30,039 bases of DNA from the NCBI GenBank assembly GCA_003647375.1, contig QMMS01000017.1, positions 1 through 30,039 on the forward strand, written 5' to 3'. The first letter of the stretch is position 1; the number at the start of each line of letters is the position of its first letter. This DNA comes from Deltaproteobacteria bacterium (GTDB lineage: Bacteria; Desulfobacterota; Desulfobacteria; Desulfobacterales; B30-G6). The notes beneath the pieces are model-generated. The model ran no database searches, was not told the origin of the DNA, and saw only the letters and a list, made by a program, of their open reading frames with translations. This document shows positions 24,453 to 30,039 of this stretch, piece by piece. The translations under genes and the position numbers were made by a program.

Positions 24453-24611
24453 AAGGGTCCAAGGATTCCAGGGGTCAAGGATCTGAGTGACACGAAGTGA
24501 ACCCTCTCTTGTATGCTGGGAAGCTATAATGCTTGGAAGCTGGGATGCTGCTATCTGCTTTTAGCTGTCAGCAACACTTGAACCCTTGAATCCTCGGCCC
24601 CTTGGACCCTT
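24453..24611. repeat. inverted-repeat, phrase-like intergenic sequence between moxR and VWA
   Basis: Arms AAGGGTCCAAGG (24453-24464) and CCTTGGACCCTT (24600-24611) are perfect complements around about 135 bases. Inside, short phrases recur in degenerate form, such as AAGCT with GGGATGCT, and CTTGAACC with CTTGAATCC. There is no ORF. This type of low-complexity text is familiar from deltaproteobacterial intergenic regions. Confidence 0.6.
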
Positions 24612-24614
24612 TCT

Positions 24615-25529
24615 TTAACCAATTCTACGAGATACCAGCGCAAGATTCTCTTTAACCATGTCGGCATCCGAGCGATGTTTGACAATAACGTTCAATGTTT
24701 TCAGAACCACATCGCTGGACAGGTCTTCCACCTGAAGCGCCATAAGTGCATTGGCCCAGTCGAGCGTCTCGGAGATGGCAGGTTTCTTTTTCAGATCAAT
24801 GGTCCTGATGGCCTGGATCGATTCAACAATCTGGTTGCACAGCTTCTGCTGGATAGCGGGAATTTTCAAATTCATGATCCTGGATTCGAGATCCTTGTCC
24901 GGATAATCAATGTACAGGTGAAGGCATCGTCTTTTGAGGGCATCGCTCATATCCCTGTAGTTGTTGGATGTCAAGATGACAAAGGGGATGTGTACTGCCT
25001 TGCGTGTGCCGATCTCGGGTATGGAGATTTGGTAATCACTCAGAATTTCCAGCAGAAAAGCTTCGAATTCCGGGTCTGACTTATCCACCTCGTCCAATAG
25101 AAGCACCACTGGTTTTTCCGAAGAGATGGCTTTCAACAATGGACGCGGTTGAATAAATCTTTCTGAAAAGAAGGCATCTTCCTGGGCTGCGATTTTATCG
25201 GCTGCTTCCGTCAGCGTTACAGCACCACCGATGACCTCGTTGATTTTTTCTTTCATCATTTGTGTATAGAGAAGCTGCTTGGCATATTCCCATTCATAAA
25301 GGGCCTTGGCTTCATCCAGGCCCTCGTAGCACTGCAGTCGAATAAGGTCCCATCCAAGGCATCTGGAGACGGCTTTAGCCAGTTCGGTCTTTCCGACACC
25401 GGCGGGTCCTTCCACGAGGATCGGCTTGTTTGTTGCCGCCGACAGGAAGACGACAGTCGCAATTTCGCTGGAACAGATATAGGCTGCGTCCTTTAACCGG
25501 ATTTCTGTTTCTTCGATGGATGTGAACAA
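24615..25529 (-). CDS. MoxR-family AAA+ ATPase (module 1)
   Basis: MoxR ATPases act as chaperones that remodel or load cofactors into partner complexes with VWA proteins. The protein of about 304 residues has Walker A GPAGVGKTEL near residue 41, Walker B VVLLLDEVDKSD near 140, sensor 1 ILTSNNYRD and an arginine-finger region DALKRRC. There is no ATG near the start. A TTG at 25529 has AGGA seven bases upstream, and a TTG at 25535 is also in frame but too close to that site. It follows the ArgA-like gene by about 38 bases and precedes its VWA partner on the same strand. Confidence 0.9.
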   Translation of the reverse strand: MFTSIEETEIRLKDAAYICSSEIATVVFLSAATNKPILVEGPAGVGKTELAKAVSRCLGWDLIRLQCYEGLDEAKALYEWEYAKQLLYTQMMKEKINEVIGGAVTLTEAADKIAAQEDAFFSERFIQPRPLLKAISSEKPVVLLLDEVDKSDPEFEAFLLEILSDYQISIPEIGTRKAVHIPFVILTSNNYRDMSDALKRRCLHLYIDYPDKDLESRIMNLKIPAIQQKLCNQIVESIQAIRTIDLKKKPAISETLDWANALMALQVEDLSSDVVLKTLNVIVKHRSDADMVKENLALVSRRIG

Positions 25530-25548
25530 AACCAATTCCTTTGTCTTA

Positions 25549-25571
25549 ATAAATTCGTTCTACGAATTTAT
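25549..25571 (-). other. A/T-rich hairpin between the ArgA-like and moxR genes
   Basis: Perfect 10-base arms, ATAAATTCGT (25549-25558) and ACGAATTTAT (25562-25571), flank a three-base loop. It covers the stop codon of the ArgA-like gene and lies about 20 bases before the moxR start. It is similar in form to the moeA leader hairpin at 8892-8916. Confidence 0.5.
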
Positions 25572-26575
25572 ATTTCCTTTATAAACATTGCCACTCCAGG
25601 GGATTGTTCCTGGCGGGTTTGATACAGCGTTGTCTTTCGCTTTTCAAATCCGAGCCCGCGATAGAGTTTCTGGAGTAGGGGGTTATTTGTGAAAGAGATA
25701 AATCGTTTGTAGCCTTTCCGGGCCATCCGGTCAACGAACGCATTGATGGTAAAATTGCCCACGCGCTGATTTCGGAATCGGGCAGATATGGCAAGCGCCC
25801 CGAGTTCAACCGTTTCAGCATCTATATCGAGTTGTTCCACACAGCCCACGATAATGCCATCGATTTTCGATACATAAAATCGGGACATACTGTTAAGAAT
25901 ATACTGCAGGTTGCGTGGTTTGAGAAATCGTTCCCGCTTGTACATACTGAGAATGCCGGCGACAATTTGGGCTTCGTGCTCACCGGATACCCTTAGCAAC
26001 GCTTCCTCATAGTTATTCGCTATCAGCGTACCGGATCCTTCGATGGAAAAAAGTTCATGCTTGATGGTATGCCGACCAGCCGGAAGAATATGCACTCTGT
26101 CTATGTTTCCATGATCGATCCTCTGGCAGATCATTTCCAGAATAGATTTGAAATTGACATTTCCGATAAGGTCACCATATCCGCCAATAGATTGCCGGAC
26201 TCTTTGGGTCGTGATGGCATTTATTTTCAAGCCTTTCTTGTCGACGAGATACTTTCTTTCCAGGAATATGATTTTAAAAACAGGGTCCTGGTATTCAAGA
26301 ACATGATTATAAAAATTGATTTCAGGAAGTACCTTGACCACACGTGTTTCAGGTAGCCGGCTGGCAATTTCGCGAAAGTGTTTCTGGTTGGAGAATCGAT
26401 TCGAAATGTTATGGAACAGCGTGGTAAAAACACCTTGGCGGTTCAGGAATTTTATGTCCGCAATGATATCGGAGAAATGGTCCCTCAAAATGCCTTCCCT
26501 GCAAGCGATGAAGACATGTTTTCCTGATAATGATTTGGTATATTCTTCTACATAGAGTTTTGGCATCGGTCTCAT
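25568..26575 (-). CDS. ArgA-like protein: degenerate amino-acid-kinase domain plus GNAT acetyltransferase
   Basis: This 335-residue protein appears to have two domains. Residues ~18-190 resemble an amino acid kinase fold as in N-acetylglutamate synthase or kinase, ending in RVHILPAGRHTIKHELFS and the GSGTLI motif. The ATP-binding glycine loops of true kinases are not evident. Residues ~195-325 are a GNAT domain with the acetyl-CoA pattern LGALAISARFRNQRVGNF and LQKLYRGLGFEKR. The combination suggests an N-acetylglutamate synthase or a relative acting on another amino acid. The start has no clear ribosome binding site; an internal ATG at 26566 is an alternative. It leads the minus-strand MoxR-VWA module. 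Confidence 0.75.
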   Translation of the reverse strand: MRPMPKLYVEEYTKSLSGKHVFIACREGILRDHFSDIIADIKFLNRQGVFTTLFHNISNRFSNQKHFREIASRLPETRVVKVLPEINFYNHVLEYQDPVFKIIFLERKYLVDKKGLKINAITTQRVRQSIGGYGDLIGNVNFKSILEMICQRIDHGNIDRVHILPAGRHTIKHELFSIEGSGTLIANNYEEALLRVSGEHEAQIVAGILSMYKRERFLKPRNLQYILNSMSRFYVSKIDGIIVGCVEQLDIDAETVELGALAISARFRNQRVGNFTINAFVDRMARKGYKRFISFTNNPLLQKLYRGLGFEKRKTTLYQTRQEQSPGVAMFIKEI

Positions 26576-26689
26576 GGAATGAGATGGCGGGCAAGATACG
26601 CGACGAATCCATGCATCCTTTCATTCAGACAAAAAAATTGCCGGTACGGATCCGAAGGTCGTTTGTCAGTACCGGCACTGGGTGAAAAA

Positions 26690-26872
26690 TCAGGATTCTT
26701 TATTTTCCTCGATTTTATCTGTTTCTTCTTTGTCGGATTTGGAGGTGGCGTTTCTGAAATTTCGAATGGCTTTTCCCATTCCACCGCCTATTTCAGGCAG
26801 TTTTCCGGCCCCAAAGATGATAAGAATAATGACGAGTATGATGATGAGTTCAGGCATTCCTATTCCAAACAT
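26690..26872 (-). CDS. tatA: TatA/E-type twin-arginine translocase subunit
   Basis: TatA forms the pore of the Tat pathway, which exports folded, often cofactor-bearing proteins. The 60-residue protein has a short N terminus with FGIGMPELI, a transmembrane helix (about 6-20), the [16 protein letters not shown] hinge and amphipathic helix, and a charged tail. It is small for TatA but normal for deltaproteobacterial copies. AGGAGG lies five bases before the ATG. It follows the zinc-ribbon gene by 17 bases and should share its promoter. No tatB or tatC gene is nearby. Confidence 0.95.
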   Translation of the reverse strand: MFGIGMPELIIILVIILIIFGAGKLPEIGGGMGKAIRNFRNATSKSDKEETDKIEENKES

Positions 26873-26889
26873 GTACGCCTCCTGTTACG

Positions 26890-27300
26890 TTAAATCGACC
26901 CGCCTTGCTTCAATTCATGCAAAAGCCGGGTAAATTCCTTTGATTTTAGAAAGGTATCTATTGCTTGTTGATAATGGATCCATTTTTGCCAGATGTCAAG
27001 CCAGGCATCGTTGTGCCAGTAATACGCTGGATTGCCATTGCCCTTCAACCGCTCAATATAGTCTATGTATTCTTCCGAACAGCTTTCACAGAAATTGTAT
27101 GGGATATGCCGGTTCTGTTGCTTTGCCTGTTCTTTAATCGGGTCGACACCCAATTGTGAACCGCATTTTTCACACTTGGAAGCGCAGTGTGTACAGTGAA
27201 AGACCTTTCTGACCGCCATGATTTTGTGCATTCGAATCAGGTCGGATCGTTCGTTGTCTTTTATTTTCCTTTTTTTATCTATGGCTATGATATCGGCCAT
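26890..27300 (-). CDS. small cysteine-rich zinc-ribbon protein, unknown function
   Basis: The 136-residue protein has C36-x2-C39-x3-C43-x2-C46, then C71-x2-C74, a zinc-binding set. The N terminus is basic (KKRKIK) and the C-terminal half is helical and rich in aromatic residues (YYWHNDAWLDIWQKW). I do not recognise the family. I chose the ATG at 27300, which has AAGGGGG upstream; the longer frame adds eight residues without a site. It is the first gene of a two-gene unit with tatA, driven by a near-perfect promoter. A link to Tat export is only suggested by position. Confidence 0.75.
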   Translation of the reverse strand: MADIIAIDKKRKIKDNERSDLIRMHKIMAVRKVFHCTHCASKCEKCGSQLGVDPIKEQAKQQNRHIPYNFCESCSEEYIDYIERLKGNGNPAYYWHNDAWLDIWQKWIHYQQAIDTFLKSKEFTRLLHELKQGGSI

Positions 27301-27339
27301 GAACGCCCCCTTGCCGCGCATCACGCAAAATCAAAAAAT

Positions 27340-27368
27340 ATTATAGCATCGAGGTCTGGTAGTGTCAA
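27340..27368 (-). promoter_or_regulatory. consensus sigma-70 promoter for the zinc-ribbon and tatA genes
   Basis: On the minus strand TTGACA (27363-27368) and TATAAT (27340-27345) are both perfect and 17 bases apart, with an extended -10 TG one base before TATAAT. The start would be near 27333, giving a leader of about 33 bases. It is the best promoter in the window. Confidence 0.85.
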
Positions 27369-27462
27369 TTGCCTGTTGCGCTTTGTTTCGACTTCTACTA
27401 TGAAATGCCTTCTGTGGGCAACAACTGCATTAGCATAGAACAAGAAAGGATAAGGACCTGAA

Positions 27463-28548
27463 TTGAGGAAAATACCATTCAACGCAGACTGCCTGCCATT
27501 GTTTCTTGGGAGTCTCCCGAAAATGGACGACGATAAGGCATTTGACCTTGTCATGGCGTATTCGCCTGCCATCCCGAATTGGTCGCAGATGCCCGGCGGG
27601 GATAAAAGAGAAGGAATGGTCGCTCAGTTCGCACCCGGGCTACCCGGTTTAAAAAGACGCCAGGGTTCCCTGTATGTGGACAATGCAGATGTGGCGTTCC
27701 AGGATGAGATGCTCCGGTTTTATGAAACCTACCTTAATGCAGCATCGCATTCTGCGGACCTGGATAATGTGTTGTTTGCCTTGTCACCGGAAACCGCCCG
27801 GGGATTTTTTGCCTTTATGGAACGACTCGGTCGCCTGACTGAAGCGCCCAGAGCTGTCAAAGGGCAGATAACAGGACCTTTCACCCTTGGAACAGCGATT
27901 AAAGACCCGGCAGGCATGGCAATTTTTCATGATGATGTTCTCCGGGATATGACCGTAAAGTTGTTATCCATGAAAGCCAGATGGCAGGTGGAACAACTGG
28001 CGGCAAAAGGGTTCCCGGTGATTTTTTTCATAGACGAACCTGCGTTGGCAGGTTTCGGGACTTCCGAGTTCATCAGTATTTCACGGGAAGTCATCGTTGA
28101 CTGTCTGTCGGAGCTTATTGGTGCGATTCACGATGCGGGCGGTTTGGCAGGGATTCATGTTTGTGCCAATACAGACTGGTCCATGTTGATGGAGACGGGT
28201 GCCGGGATAATCAGTTTTGATGCATACACCTATTTCGATCGCTTGATTCTTTATCAGGAAGCCGTCGTCGATTTCATGAACGCGGGAAAATGTCTGGCCT
28301 GGGGAATTGTTCCCACGGTTCATGCGGACGATATTGAAAAGGAGACGGTAACCTCCCTATCGGATCAGTTCAGATACAAAATAGAGAGTTTATTCGCCTT
28401 GGGGATTGACCCATTGGTTGTTTTAGGGCAATCTTTAATTACACCCAGTTGTGGAACCGGCGCCCTCACGCTTGGGCATGCTGAAAAGGTTTTAAGGTTG
28501 ACGAAGGGTGTTTCGGACAAAATCAGAAGAGAGGAACAGTATGCTTGA
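27463..28548 (+). CDS. MetE C-terminal-like / uroporphyrinogen-decarboxylase-superfamily methyltransferase
   Basis: The 361-residue protein matches the catalytic barrel of cobalamin-independent methionine synthase without its N-terminal half. Seen are KGQITGPFTLG (133-143), the strand ending DEPALAGFG (191-199), the zinc ligands H232-x-C234 in GIHVCANTDW, and C330 in SLITPSCGTG. Such short MetE-like proteins transfer methyl groups, in some cases from corrinoid proteins rather than folate; the donor here is unknown. The start is TTG at 27463 with AAGGA about eight bases upstream. Its 3' end overlaps the next moxR gene by eight bases, so it belongs to the plus-strand module. Confidence 0.85.
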   Translation: MRKIPFNADCLPLFLGSLPKMDDDKAFDLVMAYSPAIPNWSQMPGGDKREGMVAQFAPGLPGLKRRQGSLYVDNADVAFQDEMLRFYETYLNAASHSADLDNVLFALSPETARGFFAFMERLGRLTEAPRAVKGQITGPFTLGTAIKDPAGMAIFHDDVLRDMTVKLLSMKARWQVEQLAAKGFPVIFFIDEPALAGFGTSEFISISREVIVDCLSELIGAIHDAGGLAGIHVCANTDWSMLMETGAGIISFDAYTYFDRLILYQEAVVDFMNAGKCLAWGIVPTVHADDIEKETVTSLSDQFRYKIESLFALGIDPLVVLGQSLITPSCGTGALTLGHAEKVLRLTKGVSDKIRREEQYA

Positions 28549-29395
28549 TACGGGAAAAAATAAAAAATTTATCGGTGCAACACAATACGTGCTGGACGAG
28601 GAGCTGGCGAGTATCGTGAATGTTTCCATGGCACTTGAAATGCCGCTGCTGTTAAAAGGGGAGCCCGGCACCGGGAAAACCATGCTGGCATACGCGATTG
28701 CAGAGAGTCTTCAAATGCCGCTGATTGTTTTGAATGTGAAATCGAGCATGAAGCTTGTGGAGGCACTTTATCAGTACGATACACTCACACGGCTCAATGA
28801 CAGTCGATTCAGCGACTCGACAAGGGATGTGAGTAATATAGAGGACTATATCAAGATGGGTAAGATTGGCCAGGCTTTTACAGCGGATGTCAGGACCGTT
28901 CTGCTCATCGACGAAATCGACAAGGCGGACACCGATTTTCAGGATGACATGCTCGATGTCCTGGATCAGATGGAATTTGATATCATTGAGATCGACAAGG
29001 TTGTAAAGACCAAACATCGGCCGGTGATTATCATTACCTCAAACGCAAAGAAAGACCTGTCCGATCCATTTCTGGGAAGATGTAATTTCCATCACATTGC
29101 ATTTCCGGACCCAAAAATGATGCGCAGGATTATCCATGTTCATTTTCCGAATCTTGATTCCGATCTGGTCGAAACCGCCATTGATACATTCTATCGTCTT
29201 CGGGAGTTGGATGCCGTGGAAAAACGTCCGGCAACCCGGGAATTGATCAACTGGATTCGGGCTCTGGATGCAGATCCGGATTTTAGACCGAAAAAGCTCT
29301 TGAAGGGGGCGGTGCCGTTTTTAGGCGTGCTGTTCAAGAAAAGTCAGGATTACGGCAAGGCGTTACAGCAGACGGAGCGTCGAAGACTATTTTAA
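28541..29395 (+). CDS. MoxR-family AAA+ ATPase (module 2)
   Basis: The 284-residue ATPase has Walker A KGEPGTGKTML (39-49), Walker B VLLIDEIDKAD near 121-131, sensor 1 IITSNAKKDLSD and a FLGRC arginine region. It is a distant paralogue of the module 1 ATPase. The CoxD/MoxR-type partner of VWA proteins, it would use ATP to load cofactors or remodel a complex. The ATG at 28541 has GAGG upstream (GAGAGGAACAGT) and overlaps the MetE-like gene by eight bases; a GTG 33 bases earlier is a poorer start. Its VWA partner begins 319 bases later, beyond a palindromic element. Confidence 0.92.
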   Translation: MLDTGKNKKFIGATQYVLDEELASIVNVSMALEMPLLLKGEPGTGKTMLAYAIAESLQMPLIVLNVKSSMKLVEALYQYDTLTRLNDSRFSDSTRDVSNIEDYIKMGKIGQAFTADVRTVLLIDEIDKADTDFQDDMLDVLDQMEFDIIEIDKVVKTKHRPVIIITSNAKKDLSDPFLGRCNFHHIAFPDPKMMRRIIHVHFPNLDSDLVETAIDTFYRLRELDAVEKRPATRELINWIRALDADPDFRPKKLLKGAVPFLGVLFKKSQDYGKALQQTERRRLF

Positions 29396-29404
29396 AATAA
29401 AACA

Positions 29405-29672
29405 GTTATCCGTAAAACTCAAGCTGGACTGTCTAGGCGGTCTGCGGAAATTCGCTTTAAAGTCGGCCAAAACTCGCTCCTAAGGCGCCGTAAGACCCGC
29501 CGCTGCCAGTCGTATTTAAATATATTTATAAAAAACGACTGGTTATATCCTTGTAACCATTTTGTTTATGCTGCGGGCCTAACGGCGCCTAACGATCTCA
29601 GACAGTTGCCCGACTTTAAAACGAACCCCCGCAGACTTCTGTACGCAGTATTACTTGAGCTTTTTAGATAAC
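29405..29672. repeat. large nested palindromic element, about 270 bp
   Basis: Pairs of inverted arms nest around a centre near 29537. GTTATC (29405-29410) pairs with GATAAC (29667-29672), GTCTGCGG (29440-29447) with CCGCAGAC (29629-29636), TTTAAAGTCGG (29456-29466) with CCGACTTTAAA (29610-29620), and GGCGCCGT (29484-29491) with ACGGCGCC (29582-29589). Inside lie two local hairpins, CCAGTCGT (29506-29513) with ACGACTGG (29535-29542) and GGTTA (29541-29545) with TAACC (29554-29558). It has no ORF and fills the gap between moxR and its VWA gene. Confidence 0.75.
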
Positions 29673-29714
29673 CGCAAAATAAAATTGTTATACGATATTT
29701 TGAGGTGTGATTAC

Positions 29715-30039
29715 ATGTTCATTGACTTTTTCTACAAACTCAAAGAAACCGGTGTTCCGGTGAGCCCAACAGCCTTTTTGACACTTCATAAGGCATTGGA
29801 CAAGGGGCTTGTTCGATCACTCGATGAATTCTATACGTCCGCCCGGACGATTCTGGTCAAGAGTGAGCGCTATTTCGATTTGTTCGACCAGGTGTTTGCC
29901 CACCACTTCAAAGGGGCTGAAATGCCGGACTATGAAGGTTTCGAGCTGGATGAAATGGCCAGAGCACTTCTGGATTCCTGGTTAAAGAACCCCAAGGAGA
30001 TCGCCGATGCACTTGGCATCGATGAAAAAGACCTGAAGA
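29715..30039 (+). CDS. VWA-domain protein, CoxE-like (module 2), 3' end outside the window
   Basis: The first 108 codons are present. The ATG at 29715 has GAGGTG at 29702-29707. The visible N terminus (MFIDFFYKLKETGVPVSPTA, later SERYFDLFDQVFAHHFKG) aligns in pattern with the N terminus of the module 1 VWA protein, namely a helix, a G-x-x-(V/I)-S turn and the F-D/N-x-x-(F/Y) helix typical of CoxE proteins. The VWA domain itself lies beyond the window. It belongs with the preceding MoxR gene, although a palindromic element separates them. Confidence 0.85.
   Translation, partial: MFIDFFYKLKETGVPVSPTAFLTLHKALDKGLVRSLDEFYTSARTILVKSERYFDLFDQVFAHHFKGAEMPDYEGFELDEMARALLDSWLKNPKEIADALGIDEKDLK

Noticed and set aside
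29571..29600. Integron attC-like motifs GCCTAACG
   Set aside because: The motif occurs twice in tandem inside a larger symmetrical palindrome. There is no integrase, no cassette array and no proper pair of RYYYAAC and GTTRRRY boxes.

Overview
The window looks like chromosome from a Gram-negative anaerobe-type bacterium, most likely a deltaproteobacterium (Desulfobacterota, Desulfobacterales-like). The basis is gene content: tandem MoeA proteins with a MoeA/periplasmic-binding-protein fusion, acetoacetyl-CoA synthetase, MoxR/CoxE-type VWA pairs, a small TatA, an outer-membrane porin and a PA2779/PA2778 pair. Intergenic spaces hold several palindromic repeat elements of the kind common in that group. 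The taxon is an inference. There is no rRNA, no tRNA that I could see, no CRISPR array and no transposase gene.

Layout. 0-3.3 kb: a small membrane ORF, then on the minus strand a membrane J-domain/zinc-ribbon/peptidoglycan-binding protein overlapping the RNA ligase gene rtcB. 3.3-3.5 kb: a nested palindromic element directly in front of a two-thioredoxin-fold/HEAT redox protein. 4.4-9.3 kb, minus strand: porin, MoeA-PBP fusion, MoeA and a half-size GDT1/UPF0016 transporter, with a hairpin-rich leader before moeA. 9.4-10.3 kb: a radical SAM protein. 10.5-13.5 kb, plus: acetoacetyl-CoA synthetase, PilZ protein and DHFR-like protein. 13.5-15.7 kb, minus: a membrane-anchored ankyrin protein coupled by an ATGA overlap to a sirtuin. 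15.9-16.6 kb: an AT-richer gene for a likely PD-(D/E)xK nuclease-like protein. 16.8-22.9 kb, plus: ssb, the PA2779/PA2778 pair, uvrA and a phosphotransferase coupled to uvrA. 23.0-30.0 kb: two MoxR-VWA modules pointing away from each other around a zinc-ribbon/tatA unit.

How the genes work together. The two MoeA proteins should act in molybdenum or tungsten insertion into molybdopterin, and the fused binding-protein domain may sense the oxyanion. The MoxR AAA+ ATPases and VWA (CoxE-like) proteins normally act as pairs in metal-cofactor insertion or complex maturation. Here each pair follows a different metabolic gene: an ArgA-like acetyltransferase on the minus strand and a MetE-like methyltransferase on the plus strand. 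In both modules a repeat element separates the ATPase from the VWA gene. The second VWA gene runs off the window end.

Most interesting: the mirror-image MoxR-VWA modules; the PA2779-like protein, whose C terminus looks like a protein-sorting signal next to a C39-like peptidase lipoprotein; the nuclease-like gene; the ankyrin-sirtuin coupling; and at least four intergenic palindromic elements.
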